DNA of 64,000 nt from Pegoplata infirma. Its lineage: Eukaryota > Arthropoda > Insecta > Diptera > Anthomyiidae. The position numbers and the translations under genes are program-made. Shown in pieces: positions 35,587 to 47,539 of the stretch (position 1 is the stretch's first letter; each line of letters starts with the position of its first letter). The stretch covers positions 35,555,754-35,619,753 of the forward strand of contig OY992539.1 of assembly GCA_963921195.1 (NCBI GenBank). The letters are read 5' to 3'. The notes under the pieces are model-generated. The model was not told the DNA's origin and made no database searches. It saw only the letters and a list, made by a program, of their open reading frames with translations.

Positions 35587-36044
35587 CACTGTTGCCAAGT
35601 TGGAGATTTTCCTGCTAAATCTAACGCTTTTTGTTTGGAATTAGCGGGGGAAAATTGGTTTTAGAGGAGACGGTGCTTTAGCGGGAAAATCTAGCCCTTT
35701 TTGTTTGGATTTAGTGGGAAAAATTTAGAGGTTTTTTTCAATTTATCTTTTTTTTCAATCGAAAACGCCAAGTTTGTCGAATTTTAGCGCTTTTTTTGTA
35801 ACTTAGCGGGAGAATTTTATATTTTCCCGCTAAATTTTGTTCGTCGGTTTCTTGCGCGTTTTTAGTGAAAAGTAAATTTTCGTAGAAAAAATAATTTGGA
35901 GGTTTTTTTCAATTAAAAATGCCAAGTTTTTCGGTTTTTAGCGGGAGAATTTAAAATTTTCTCCGCTAAATTTATTTTTGGCGGTTTCTAGCCCTTTTTT
36001 AGTGAAATTTAGAGGTTTTTCGTTAAAAATAGTTGGCTACAGTG
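35587..36044. mobile_element. 458-bp hAT MITE
   Basis: Ends CACTGTTGCCAAGTTGG and AATAGTTGGCTACAGTG, flanked by ATATGTAC/ATATATAC (35579-35586 and 36045-36052; one mismatch in 8). The uninterrupted repeat A copy reads GGGTATATATAAGTTTG here. The interior repeats TTTAGCGGGAAAATC blocks. Confidence 0.9.
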
Positions 36045-36245
36045 ATATATACCCTCTACTACTAGAGTAGAGGGTATGACAAAATAAAATTCGTGATAAA
36101 ATTTGGAACCGGTAGATGGCGCTGGGGTGAAGTTATAAACAAAATTCTTCATTTCAGTGAAATTTTATGGCAATTCAGAATGTATGTATGTTTCGTCATG
36201 AGAAAATTAGTATGACTGGAGAAGCTATTTAGATATTCATGTCTA

Positions 36246-36406
36246 AGGGAATAATCACAATTGGAGCGGGAAGCGGAAAAACGCAATTGTCCTCATAAAA
36301 ATTGAATCTAGTTTGGCGGAAAAACGCGGCGGAATTTTGTTGTCATATAAAACGTATGTGAACAGTTGCGGAAAAACGCTTCCCGCTCCAATTTTGATTA
36401 TTCTCT
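36246..36406. mobile_element. 161-bp hairpin MITE with TA target
   Basis: AGGGAATAATCACAATTGG and AGCGGGAAGCGGAAAAACG are mirrored by CGGAAAAACGCTTCCCGCT and ATTTTGATTATTCTCT, with TA on both flanks. It is inserted just before GGCAACGCCGGGCACGTCAG, a phrase I associate with the ends of a dispersed insect repeat. Confidence 0.85.
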
Positions 36407-36489
36407 TAGTCAACCTGGGCAACGCCGGGCACGTCAGCTAGTTTCTTAAGAAAATCTTGCACTTAACTGTTTATATTAGGTTTTAAAAC

Positions 36490-36716
36490 CCTCATATTAA
36501 GAACCGGCGTTATTTTTTGCATTTTACGATTTTTTTCGTAAAAAAAGAAGATTTTATTTCACATATTTTATGATTTTAGTGCATATTTTTTATCTTTTTA
36601 TTGCATATTTTTGATTTTTTCATGATTTTAGTGCATATTTTTGATCTTTTTAGTGCATATTTTTATTTTTAACGCATATTTTCGATTTTTTAGTGCATGA
36701 ACATCTCAGCCCTACT
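36490..36716. repeat. TGCATATTTT-rich element
   Basis: Repeats of TTTAGTGCATATTTTTGAT, ending TTTAGTGCATGAACATCTC, as at 21.1-21.6 kb. Confidence 0.55.
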
Positions 36717-37254
36717 TATGACGTTCTTCTAGTAAATGAGCGATATAATACTTTCTAAGTAACAGAAATTTTTATTACACTCAAAACTTTTAGAACAACC
36801 TTCGTAACATATTTCCTCTTCAAATTCTGTTTAGCACTACTTATTTTTAATTAAAACAAAAACTACAAGAAATATTGTGGAAAAAACAAACAAATACATA
36901 TGTTTTCTCAACTCGCACGCGTTCATTTTGCCGAAAAGCCTTATCGGAAAGGAACAAAAAAAAATTGTCAATAAAAAAAAATACTAACATATTAATACAT
37001 AAAATGTTATATGGAAATACATATGTATAAATATAAATAAACATTAAAACAAAACGAAACTATCGGACAAAGTTCAAAAAAAAAATAAAATGAACTTTTT
37101 CATTTGGCTTTAAAAAAAGTACATTTCAGACATTTATTTTCAAAGAGGCATAAGTCATCTAAAAAAAAACAATTTAAAGATAGGATTAACTTAAACGTAT
37201 TAGAATTACTTTATTAATCATAATTTATGTTTAAAAATAATTTGCAGCATTATT
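36717..37254. other. AT-rich spacer, nothing recognised
   Basis: No open frame of interest and no clear repeat. Short A and T runs dominate. Confidence 0.4.
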
Positions 37255-38275
37255 TCAAGAGATCGAAAAAGTACCAAAGTACACTTTTTATCCTCTAAGA
37301 ATCGAAAAACTACTTTAGTCAACATATTAGTTCCAAGTGTTATTGACTACTTTTTCCGATAATACAAAAAGTACCGAAGTACACTTTTTTACCCCATTTA
37401 ATTTAGAATTTGCAAAAGGTGGATTTTTTTTGCTGGAGGATCCTGCATAACAAATTTCAAGTTTTTATGATTTGATTCGTACTTTTTCAGATGTTTTATT
37501 ATACCAAGATCGAAAAAGTACCAAAGTATACATTTTACCCTTTAAGAATCAAAAATTACTTTAAGCTGAATATTAGTTTCTCAAGGTAATCATACATTCC
37601 AAATTTCAAGTGTTATTGACTTCTTTTTGAGGAAGTAGAAATAATACCGAAATACACTTTTTTACCCCATTTAATTCAGAATTTCCAAGAGGTACGTATT
37701 TCCGTTTTTTTTTTTTTTGCTGGAGGATCTTGCATTACAAATTTCAAGTTTTTATGAAAAAGTACGAAAGTACCAAAGTACACTTTTTAGAAAAAGTACC
37801 AAAGTACACTTTTTATTTATGTTACCGCCTTTGATTCGTATTTTTCAGAATGTTTTTATAACAAGATGATTTGTTATTACAAGATCGAAAAAGAACCAAA
37901 GTAAATTTTTTACTCTTTTAGAATCAAAAACTTACTTTAGACAGCATCTCAGTTTCTCGAGATTATTCTACATTCCAAATTTCAAGTATTATTGACTAAT
38001 TTTTTAGGAAATAGAAAAAGTACCGAAGCACACTTTTTTACCCCATTTAATTTAGAATTTTCAAAAGGTACATATTTCAGCTTTTTTTTCTGGAGGAACT
38101 TGCATTATAAATTTCAAGTTTTTATGACTATTATTTCAGGAGATAGAAAAAGTACCAAAGTACACTTTTTTAGCCCATTTTACCGCCTTACTCGTAGAAT
38201 GGTACTTTTTCAAAATGTTTTTTTAACAAGAGGATTTATTACTCCAAGTTTCCAGGTCTATTATTTCAGTAAATA
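37255..38275. repeat. diverged tandem array, unit about 250-280 bp
   Basis: About four units share AAAGTACCAAAGTACACTTT, CCCATTTAATTTAGAATTT, GGAGGATCTTGCATTACAAA and TTTCAAGTTTTTATGA. Units carry indels and partial copies. It abuts a LINE RNase H remnant at 38279. Confidence 0.75.
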
Positions 38276-38278
38276 ACA

Positions 38279-38850
38279 TGGTTTACGATATCCTACGTGC
38301 AGCGATATCCACCATCCTTGATTCTATTCTCAGATATCCTATCAATTTCGTTCATGAATTCCACTATAGGAACCGAGATGTCAGGTTCTACTCGTTCCCC
38401 CACCGACTCCAAGCCTTTTCTCGCACATTCATCAGCCAATTCGTTTCCAGCGACCCCACTATGTCCAGGAACCCCGATTAGCTTAACTGTGTGCTGACTG
38501 ATTTGACGAAGGGATCGTATACAATTCCTAATGATCCCCGATTTTACAGTGTTTGATTTTAAGGCCGTCAGCGAGACTATCCACGAAAATGTTAATGGCG
38601 CATGAACGAAGGTCCCTTGCCATAATCATCTGCGCGGGTTTATAAATTGCAAGTACCTTAGCCTGGAAAACACTACATTTATCCGAAAGTCTCAATGAGG
38701 CCCCAATTACGAGGCATTCAGAGTACACTTCCGAACCCGTACCCATCTCCATTTTCGATCAGTCTGTAAAGATTGAAATCGCATTCTCTGTTATAAAAGA
38801 GTCTTCTCTAGTCGGAATTTGGACTTCGAAGGTTCTGTCAAAGTTCGTCT
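38279..38850 (-). pseudogene. LINE RNase H remnant
   Basis: The minus strand reads MEMGTGSEVYSECL, VFQAKVLAIYKPAQMIMARD, AINIFVDSLA and, after frameshifts, a WVPGHSG-like loop. It is close to the RNase H of the copy at 50.4-52.9 kb and is truncated at both ends. Confidence 0.7.
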
Positions 38851-38869
38851 GTGGTGGGATATAGTCGGT

Positions 38870-39845
38870 TCTCTAGTTTTTTAGAGGTTGATTTAGTTTT
38901 TTAAGGGAATATTTTTTCCACCTAATCCAGTTTTGCCCATTTCCGAACTTTACCAACCAATGACCATAAGAAATATTCGCGCCGAACTTAAGCAGTCAAG
39001 TGCTTTTAGTTTTGACTGCATGGTGCTTTCTTCCGTAGATTGGCGGAAGAACAATAACTTCCCACTCGTGATAAATGTTAACAAATTTATTTATAATGAT
39101 TTTATAACCACGCCGCCAAAAGAAGGCGTTCCAAATAAACATTTTCTGACTCCCTGGGCACACGTGCATGGCTCTGACCTTCTTCTGCCATAAAAGAACT
39201 TCATTTATTAAAAAAAGGTATAAAAACGGTAAAAAATTGAGTTGTTCAGAGGTTGGTTGAGTTCTTCATTCGGCATTATTTCTCCCTTATCTCAACCTAT
39301 GACCATAAGAAATATTCACGCTGAACTTAAGAAATCAATAAAAAAGAGATCAATAAGAAATATCCGAGGTGGGGGGATGCTTTTACCCTCCCGATAAATT
39401 TTAACAAATTTATTTATTATGTTTATTTCACTTTTGGAATAATCTCGTTATTTATTATTTTTTATAACCACGCCCCAAAAGATGGCGGCTCGAGTACACG
39501 TTTTTTAATTCCCTGGGTCAACGTGCATTACTCTGACCATTATCCGACATAAAAATGTTTCATTTATTGAAAAAGCTATAAAAAACCGGCAAAAAATTTA
39601 GTTTTTCAGAGGTTTGTTAGTTCTTTATGGGGGATAATTTTCCCCCCTGATCTCATTTTGCCTATTTTCCCAAGTTTACCAACCTATAACCATCACATCT
39701 ATTCGTTCCAAACTTCAGGTGTTTAGCATTTTGTTTGGACTGCATCGTACTTTTCACAGACTCGCGGACAGACAGGCAGACAATAATAAACGGAACAATA
39801 ACGTTTATACTTTATAGGGCCCTAGACCGATATTTCACAGAAAAA
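38870..39845 (+). repeat. about 2.7 tandem copies of a 360-bp unit
   Basis: The box CAGAGGTTGGTTGAGTTCTT recurs at about 38883, 39246 and 39608. Each time it is followed by ACCAACCTATGACCATAAG-like and GAACTTAAG-like boxes, which are also internal parts of repeat A. The last unit continues into GACAGACAGGCAGACAATA and CGATATTTC. Non-coding. Confidence 0.7.
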
Positions 39846-40662
39846 AACATGTAAGAAAGTTATAGTCGGTCAAGGCCGACCATATGATACCCTACACCAG
39901 TGTTTTCCGGAAAATGGGTCCAAGTCCAAACATGGACCGATTGGATCTATCTTTTGTAAGAACTTTATTTAGTGTAGAAAACACACACACAGATCAAATT
40001 TTAGTGGAATTGGTTTATTTTTTTTTTCCATAGACCAATTTAACTGAATATCGGTCGAAATTTTTATATGGGGGACTAAGTCCAAAAATGGTCCAATTAT
40101 ATTCAGATTTGATTAGGTTACCAAAGTACACCCTTAACACCTACAAATCAAATTTTAATCGAATATTTTAATTTTTATGAATTTTAAGGAAATTATGTGA
40201 ATATCGGGAGGGTGGTTTGTATGGGAACTACAAGAAGGACTGACCCGATTCCTTTGAAATTTAGAATGGTGATTTGTACATACAAAATTTGATTACTTGC
40301 TGAATTTCAAAGCGATATCTATTATAATACGGTTATTAGAGGCATTTAAACTTAAAGGGGACGTTTGTATGGGGGCTAGGTCATACCATGGACCGATTTT
40401 TTTCCAATTTCAAGAGGCTTCGTCCTTAGGTCAAGCTTAACTTTCAAATTTCGAGTCAATTGATTGAAAATTTTGCTTAAACCGATAGATAGACGGACGG
40501 ACAGACGGACGGACGGACGGACATCGCTAAATCGACTCAAAAAGTAATTCTAAGTCGATCAGTATACTTGAAGGCAGGTCTACGACCAATATTTCGGGTA
40601 ATTACAAACATCAGCACAAAGTCATTATACCCTGTACCAAAGAGTGGTGTAGGGTATAAAAA
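39846..40662 (+). repeat. fly repeat B, complete copy
   Basis: Starts AGTTATAGTCGGTCAAGG and CCGACCATATGATACCC; contains GTGAATATCGGGAGGGTGG, GACGGACGGACGGACGGAC and GGTCTACGACCAATATTTC; ends GTGGTGTAGGGTATAAAA. Related in plan to repeat A but different in sequence. No protein recognised. Confidence 0.75.
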
Positions 40663-40841
40663 ATGTATTGTAGGCTAATTTTCAATTAAATAGTTGTTGT
40701 ATTAACAAACAATTTAATTGTATTTACAAAGAAAATAATGGATATTTAATTCAACAACACAATTTTTTAATACAATATTAACTGTTTGTTAACTCAACAA
40801 CTGTTTAACTGAAAATGAGACCATAATACTATGGTTGGAGA

Positions 40842-41618
40842 TAGTGTATTCAAAAAACCGGCCATTTTCAAAAACCGGTTTTCGGTTTATTCGAAAAAGC
40901 TTATTTTTGAAAAACCGGTTTCCGGTTTCGGTTTTATCAAAAAAACCGGTTAAACCGGTTTTTTTTCGGTTTTTATTCTTCAGGTTAAAAATTAATAAAA
41001 CTTAATTATATTTTTACAAAACAGGCATAACCCAATAAACACAAAATTGATAAGTCATAGCGAAAATAGTATCATCTGTATGACACCGTTTACGTCGCAC
41101 AATTTCGCTGGAAACTTCGACAGAAAGTAACAACTAAATTTTAGTTCTTTGCAATTGCGAGCGGAAATCCGTTTATTGAATTGTTTAAAGAGCACAATTA
41201 ATAATAAATTCAGACATCGGAATTTGAAATTCAGATTTCAACAATTTCAAAAGGAAAATTTAAAAAAATGGTTTGCCATAGAACTCCAAGGTGCCAAATA
41301 TAAAAAATATATATTGATTTCAATATTAAACGAAGAGACGGACTTCCGGAACTCGTTGATATATTGATATTTACATACCAACATATCCACAAGCTGATTA
41401 TGGAAGCACCGCTAAGTTTTGTGAGTGTTTCTAAAAACTGTGTAATGTCAATTCATATTTTAAATCATTATATTATAACTTTTTATAAAAACCGGTTAAC
41501 CGACACAAAAAAACCGGTTTCTCGAATATTCGAAATTCAAAACTATTCGAAACCGGCCGAGTTTCTAAAAATGAAAAAACCGGTTAACCGGTTTTCGGTT
41601 TCGGTTTTGAATACTCTA
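40842..41618. mobile_element. 777-bp hAT MITE rich in AAACCGGTT
   Basis: Ends TAGTGTATTCAAAAAACCGG and CGGTTTTGAATACTCTA, flanked by a perfect 8-bp duplication GTTGGAGA (40834-40841 and 41619-41626). The terminal zones repeat AAACCGGTTTTCGGTTT. Two short frames (72 and 90 residues) are unsupported. Confidence 0.9.
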
Positions 41619-42243
41619 GTTGGAGAGCATAAATAGAATTTACTCTCAGAAATTAGGGGCGCTAAAAACTTGCATAGAACTTTATTTTAACCAGTGTTGG
41701 CTACCGTTACCCTTTCAATACAGTTACCGATTAAAAACCCTTTAATATTGACTACCGTTACCGTTACCAATACCGAAATAAAAAATGTTAAATACCGTTA
41801 CCGATAAAAAACCATTACCTTTATTCGGATTTTTACCGGTATTATATCGGTTTTGTTTCGGTAGTCTTAATATTTTCAATTTTTTGCAGATAAAAATCGA
41901 AGTAAAATATTTTTAATGTACGTAAAATAAAAAAAACTAATTTTTGTTCATTGTAAATCGGAATGTTATTTGTGCAAAAATAGTGAAAAAATCTGTCCAA
42001 CCATTGATCAAATTCGCAATTTACAAAATTATGTGGAGATCGGTCCAACTAATGACTTTCGCAATTTACCTAAAAATGTTTGAAGAGAAAAGTGAGTGCC
42101 AAGTAATGTAAGCATTTTTCATCGGGAATATAAAAGAAGAGACAAACCTGAATCTCTCAAGTGTTGCTGGCGTTGTCATCCACGCAGGTAAGCGTGGAGA
42201 GGTGGTTTTCTATAATTAAATACATAATGAGCTAAAGTCGTAC

Positions 42244-42740
42244 AGTCTGAAAAAAAAACTCTATCGAAAAATCTGTAAAACAACTTTCAGTTTGAATTAG
42301 AAAACTTTTACCAGTTTTTTTTTTTTTTAAATTAATACTTTAACTTAATTCTCTGTCATTAAATTAAAAAAAAATGCTGAATTAAAACTAAAAATTGCTC
42401 AAATGTGAAAAATATTTAAATAATATTTAAATAATTTTACAGAAATTTATCTTTTTGTAAAAAAAATTTCTTGAAAAAAATTTTATTAAATTTTTTTTTT
42501 TATAAAGTTTATTGAAAAACTTCGCTTCTTTTATAACATTTTTAACAAAAAAAAGTATTTTTTACTTTTATCTGAAATCAGAAGATTTTTCATCTTAAAT
42601 CAGCAGATTTATCTACGGTCTTGACAAACTCTACCAAACTCTATCCAGAAAGAAATTTAGCAAACCACGTCAGCAAAAATCAGCAGCAAATGGCTCAAAA
42701 TGTCTATATTTCTGCTGATTGGACAGACAACTTATAAAAA
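42244..42740. mobile_element. CAGCAGAT-group MITE, worn copy
   Basis: AAAAAACTCTATCGAAAAATC at the left and CTGCTGATTGGACAGACAAC at the right align with 10468-11110. The terminal CACTC is lost. Confidence 0.65.
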
Positions 42741-42789
42741 TAAATAATTTATTTGTTGAATTACAAAATTGCGTGAATATTTTAATTAA

Positions 42790-43235
42790 ATTCTGAGTTA
42801 AGTCCCCGCACAACAATGTCGGGGCGGTTGACGTTTTCGGTCATGAGAGAGTATAGGCGCAAAACAAAGGCGGCAGCGGGAAATTCCGTCATTCGTTGAT
42901 ATTTACACAATTTTTCACTTTTTCGAGACTTTTTTTATTTAATGTTATTGTTTTTTTAATACCAATTTGATTTTCTCATATTGATTCATTTTTTTGTATT
43001 TTTTTTTTAGAATTTTAAATACTTTGTTTTTAGAGATCACATTATTTTGGTTACTTAATCGAAAATAATCGAAATATTTATAAGAATGTGGCAACATTTT
43101 CACATAAAAAATTTGAAGAGAGAGAGAAACCGACACAAAAATAAAATTGATTTTATTCAAGCGGTTTTCCGTCGAGCGTTTTTTCTTGCCAAATTTGTAT
43201 GAAAAAAACGTCACCGACATTGTTGTGCGGGGACT
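42790..43235. mobile_element. 446-bp MITE with AGTCCCCGCACAAC ends
   Basis: Ends AGTCCCCGCACAACAATGTC and GACATTGTTGTGCGGGGACT. TTAA lies within a few bases of each end, which could mean a piggyBac-type TTAA target, but one side has two extra bases. The 91-residue minus frame is AT-rich and not supported. Confidence 0.8.
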
Positions 43236-43540
43236 CTTAATTAATAGTTTATATGGTATAATTATATGTTGAAAATGTACAAAATTTATCAGTTTTTTTA
43301 ATTTTATTTAAAATTTTTGATTTTTTACGTGTTTTTAACCAATTTGTGACTTTTTAACATGTTTAGTAAATTTTATTCATAATACCGGTACGTACCGGTA
43401 TCGTTGTTTCGGTAACGGTTAACCGTTACCTAAATAATCAAAAATACCGTTACCCTTACCGTTACCGATATAAAAAATATCTAATACCAATACCGTTACC
43501 AATACCGTTATTCGTTTCGGTTGCCAACCCTGATTTTAAC

Positions 43541-44500
43541 GATATCTCAAAAACGGCTTATCAGACAAAAATATCATAAAACAAAACTTGAAGAGAATTT
43601 TCAGTTCTCTAAACTTTTTTAGTAGGGAACTTGGCCTGCAAAACATTAATAAACAACAAAAAATTCATGAACTTCAACCTTTAAACTTTTTTTCCATTCT
43701 TTAGATCGTTAAAACCATAGCAGTTAAAATCATAGTTTTCAGCAGCCTATCTGTAAGTTTGAGGTCTGTATTTTTTCATCTTAGTTTATTTTGCTAATTT
43801 GGTTACTAGTTTTTAGCATGTATACATGAATATTTTATAATTTTTAGCATAAAAATGAGAAATTAAGAAATACATAAAAAAAAACAATAAAAATATAAAA
43901 AATTTATATAAAAACATATTAAAAAAATAACACCTACTTTTTTGTTGTCTATTAATAAACGTTTTAAATTTTGGTTTCACTGATCATAAGACACAAATTA
44001 ACCGACTAATTCTAGAAATTTATTTTATTTGAAATTTATATTAAAAATACCGGTCGTTTATTAGTCTTTTAATTAAAAATGCTATTTTACTTGTTTCTTC
44101 TTCGGCTGTTTTGCAGACAAAAACACATAAAAATATATAATGAAATAAATAATGCAGCACTAAATTCGCTTTCGTTTTAATTATTTTTTTTTTTATTTTA
44201 CTTTTTAACAAAACGTATTGAAAAAAAGACACGTCCGCGTTGTTTAAGAGCTGTAGAGTATCTAGAGTATAAAAAAAATCCAGCCGATATTAAAAACAAG
44301 ACTTTGTTTTCAGTATATAAAATGTATTGAGTAACAAGAAAACCGGCTGTGTTATCAACCAAAAAAAAAAATTAATTTATTAACTGTAAGGCAAACTAAA
44401 TGTTAATTGCTCTCACAAACCGCTTCACCAAAAAAATACAAAAAAAAAAAAACACGAATACGAGCCTTCAAATGCTTTAAAGCATTGTACCCTAAATATT
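43541..44500. other. AT-rich spacer, nothing recognised
   Basis: No gene or clear repeat boundary seen. Several A runs and short frames without domains. Confidence 0.4.
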
Positions 44501-44509
44501 GGATTTAGG

Positions 44510-45150
44510 AAAAGGTAGTTTCGTTAATTAGGGAAAACTTGTGAATGAGTTTAATGACATCTATCAGTGGGGGAGCATCACTTCGAAGTCTACACGGATG
44601 GATCAAAGATGCTACAGGGAACAGGTAGCCGTGTCTACTGTGAGAAACTGAGAATTGAACACAGTTTAAGAATACAGGACAGCTGTTATATTTTTCATGT
44701 GGAGCTGTATTCAGTGTTAGAGGGGAATTGAACACAGTTTAAGGCTACAGGACAGCTGTAATATTTTTCATGTGGAGCTGTATGCAGTGTCAGAGGCAGC
44801 CAGGCTTATTACAATGAGGCCGATCTACTCTAGTGAGATCATTATTTACATTGATAGTAAAGGCACTATGTAATAGGAATATTCGATCCAAGGTAGTCAG
44901 CCATTGTCGCCAAGAGCTTCTGGCTCTCATCGAACAACATTCTTAAAGACTGTGCTAGATTCCAGGTCATCAAAATAATCCAGGAAACGAGAAAGCTGAC
45001 GAGTTAGCTCGAATGGGTGCAGTTTTACTATTAAGTGCAATCACGACCGACGTGTATCCGGGCCTGTATGCGATTTATTTCAAAATAAAGAGAACTTTTG
45101 AACGACAGAAAGATTCGAAATGGGATAGCAGTCAAGACTATGCCCAGACG
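44510..45150 (+). pseudogene. LINE RNase H remnant with a 73-bp internal duplication
   Basis: The plus strand reads HFEVYTDGSKMLQGTGSRVY, SLRIQDSCYIFHVELYSVL, then YIDSKGTM, with stops and shifts. A near-exact duplication, 44652-44724 and 44725-44797, repeats GAATTGAACACAGTTTAAG through CAGTGTTAGAG. The tail near 45000 reads like the GNEKADELARMGA loop region. Confidence 0.65.
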
Positions 45151-45159
45151 AGGCCATGT

Positions 45160-45560
45160 GAACTCGCGGGATTGTGAGTGAGTGTGAGTTGAAAAAAAAA
45201 TCTGAGTGAGTGATTAGTGAGTGAGTCGTTTATTTTTTGCGTGAGTTTGCGTGATTAGATTTTTTGATTTGCCCAAATTTTTTTTTAATTTTTTGTAAAA
45301 AAAATTTTTTTGAAGTTTTTTCTTTTTTTGGTAAGAAAATTTTATTGCGTGAGTAGATTTTGCGTGACTCATACGTGAGCGTGATTGAATCTGGCGTGAT
45401 TCACGCGTGAGTGTGAGTAAGTTTTTTATTACTCACGTGAATAGTGAGTGAGCGTGAGTAAAAAAAAAATTTGCGTGAGTGATTAGTGAGTGATTCGATT
45501 ATTTTTGCGTGAGCGTGAGTGAGTGAGTGTGAGCCAAATCCACTCTCGCGCCCATCTCTA
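45160..45560. repeat. GTGAGT-rich low-complexity repeat
   Basis: Runs of GTGAGTGAGTG, GCGTGAGTGATTAGTGAG and GATTCACGCGTGAGTGTGAG alternate with A and T runs, ending CTCTCGCGCCCATCTCTA. It interrupts LINE-derived DNA. Ends and target duplication are unclear. Confidence 0.7.
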
Positions 45561-45699
45561 GTTGGAAGATTCATTCCATTATCAGTTGAAGAGATCGACC
45601 AATAAGATTTAAAACAACTGAAATACCCAGATCTCAATTATGGCAGTACCACACTTGGCAGACTTCTAGTTTTTTTAAGGTGGACTCAAAGTAGAGCAT

Positions 45700-46975
45700 T
45701 TACTCGCTAGTTGAATGTTGTCGATTGTACCGTGTGCCTGTAAATGTCATTAACATTTGCTCGGATATCCATCTCATACCACAGAAGAATTTTTCTAATA
45801 TGTCTCGGGGAAGGCTACATTTTTGTCGGGTTATGGTTGAGATGATCCCTCCAACGATATGCCAGCAAGAACTTGTAAAGCGTAAGTATCTTCTGTCTCG
45901 GTGGAGAATACATTTTTGTTGGGTGATGGTTCTAATATGGTTTTTAGAGCTGCATTTTGGCAACTCTTAAGTTTCTTCAACTGCGTTTCGATCACTCGGT
46001 GAAATTGTAGCTGCTGGTGATTTGAATATTCAAAACTTTTTCTGGATTTGCCATTCCAGTCATACAACTCACGATGGTCAATATGCTGAGCTTTTTGCCG
46101 CGCATTACAACCTAGCGCCAACCTAGTGAATGATCAACACACAGTGCGTGTGTTAAAGGGCAGTCTAGAAACACTCTTGACCTCTTCCTCATTTTCCACC
46201 CTGAAAAGTATTAAGTGAAAGTACTTGCACCTCTCGGTAATTCGGATCACATTACTATTTCTTTCTCTTTTTTTTAAATTCTACTCTTTGTAGCATTTCT
46301 AACTTGCCAACGAAACGCTCTACTTTCTTCTATGAAAAAATTCGTTGGGCCGAACTCAACGATTTCTTTCGGCATTTCAACTGAAAACTCTGTTTCCTCG
46401 ACATCAATTGACTACTGCAAGTGGTAGTAAATAAATTTATGCTTGGTATGAAATATTTTATTCCTACGAAGCATATTTGGCTAAATCAAGGCACAAGTGT
46501 TGGTTTACCCAGACATGCAGAAATGCAGTCAGATCCAGAGAGGCAGCGTTCAATAATTGCCGGTCGAACGAAAACGTCGTTACTGATCTGCATCGCAAAA
46601 AGACGAGAACTGAATGTGCCAAAGTACTTAGACGCGAAATGGTTCCACACGAACGGCGTCTACGTGCGAAAGTTCTGTATGCTCCTCGCGGCAGAAGGAC
46701 CTTTTGGTCGTCCGCTAAAAGAGTAAAGAATAATGCTAGTTCTCCTATTCCAGCTTTTTTAAAGGATGGTCAATCATTCACTGACTCGGGTGATAAGGCT
46801 AACCTCCTTGCTGAACTCTTTGCAAGAGATTCGTTCTTGCCGGAAGGCGATCAACTTCCGCCCTTACTCGAAAGAGTATCCTATACTATGCCTCCGATCT
46901 TCTCTTGTGCCAGAGCAGTCAAAAGGGTTCATGAGGATCTTAATGTGAACAAGTCATCCGACCGGATAGCATAAC
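45700..46975 (+). pseudogene. LINE ORF2 remnant (endonuclease end and linker before reverse transcriptase)
   Basis: Broken frames on the plus strand. 46090-46260 carries an endonuclease-end phrase VNDQHTVCVLKGS and later LGNSDHIT-like residues. The 165-codon frame at 46477-46974 reads RHKCWFTQTCRNAVRSREAA, KVLRREMVPHERRLRAKVL, RTFWSSAKRVKNN, LLAELFARDSFLP and VHEDLNVNKSSD. This is the linker ahead of the reverse transcriptase in CR1/Jockey-like LINEs. Truncated at 46975. Confidence 0.75.
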
Positions 46976-46979
46976 AGCA

Positions 46980-47510
46980 CTGGTACTGAAACAGTGTTCT
47001 TCAACGTTAGCACATTCATAGGCAAACCTTTTCCGCTCCTTATACTGTGCTTGGCATGAGAATACAGTGTGATGTCCGTTGGAATAAAGACGTATTTCAA
47101 GTGTTGAAAGAGGAATACAAAGGGAAGAGGACTTGAGGACCTTGATTCTATTGCGAAATTTATGCATGTTGCAGTGGTGGCATGCACCGATTACGAGTAC
47201 AAACTTTCTACATTCACCAGTTCCAGTTGTACCTCTTTCGTTTTTAAATTTCTCAAACGACTGACGGCTACGCATATAGTTCATACGATGTTTCCAAAGA
47301 GGGCGAAATCAGTTTCACACCTTGGGGTGAAGCCGGAAGTCTATAAAGGTAGAAGTTAAATAAGATCGGGAAGAGAATTCGGCATTGAGTAACTCTTTGT
47401 TCTCGACTCGACTTTTTGTTTTTAAAATCAAACGTTACGCATAGTTCACATGATGGTTCCAAAGAGGGTGGCGCTACTAACGTGTCAAAGGCTTTAGACA
47501 TTAATCATTA
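46980..47510 (-). pseudogene. LINE reverse transcriptase remnant, antisense to its neighbour
   Basis: The minus strand from 47501 has MSKAFDTL, RVTQCRILFPILFNFYLYRL and PASPQGVKLIS, resembling the VLSPILFNFYL box of the reverse transcriptase. It is followed by LSTLEIRLYSNGHH, which resembles a phrase at 55.7-56.1 kb (minus). Frames are broken and the YADD box is lost. Confidence 0.6.
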
Positions 47511-47539
47511 CTGTGCGATCACATGGCTTACTCTGGATG

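Larger units (their letters stand above)
33890..36075 (+). repeat. fly repeat A, 5'-truncated, with two insertions
   Basis: Runs parallel, inverted, to the complete copy at 24095-25192: TTCTAACGTGCAAAAAATAA, TTAACGGGTTTTTAACACG, ACTAATCTGAAATTCACGG, GGACGGACGGACATCGCTAG, GGGGTCCTAGACC and TAGAGTAGAGGGTATGAC. It is broken at 34349-35343 and 35587-36044. Confidence 0.8.
41692..43532. mobile_element. 1.84-kb non-autonomous hAT with nested MITEs
   Basis: Ends CAGTGTTGGCTACCGTTACC and GGTTGCCAACCCTG, flanked by a perfect 8-bp duplication ATTTTAAC (41684-41691 and 43533-43540). The terminal zones repeat ACCGTTACCGATA. It holds a CAGCAGAT-group MITE at 42244-42740 and another element at 42790-43235. 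No transposase. Confidence 0.92.

Noticed and set aside
42945..43220. 91-residue minus-strand frame
   Set aside because: It is contained in a MITE with clear inverted ends and is dominated by Lys, Phe and Asn from AT-rich codons.
45160..45560. GTGAGT-rich tract as a telomere or splice-donor array
   Set aside because: GTGAGT resembles donor sites, but the repeats are irregular low-complexity DNA without exons; insect telomere repeats are different.
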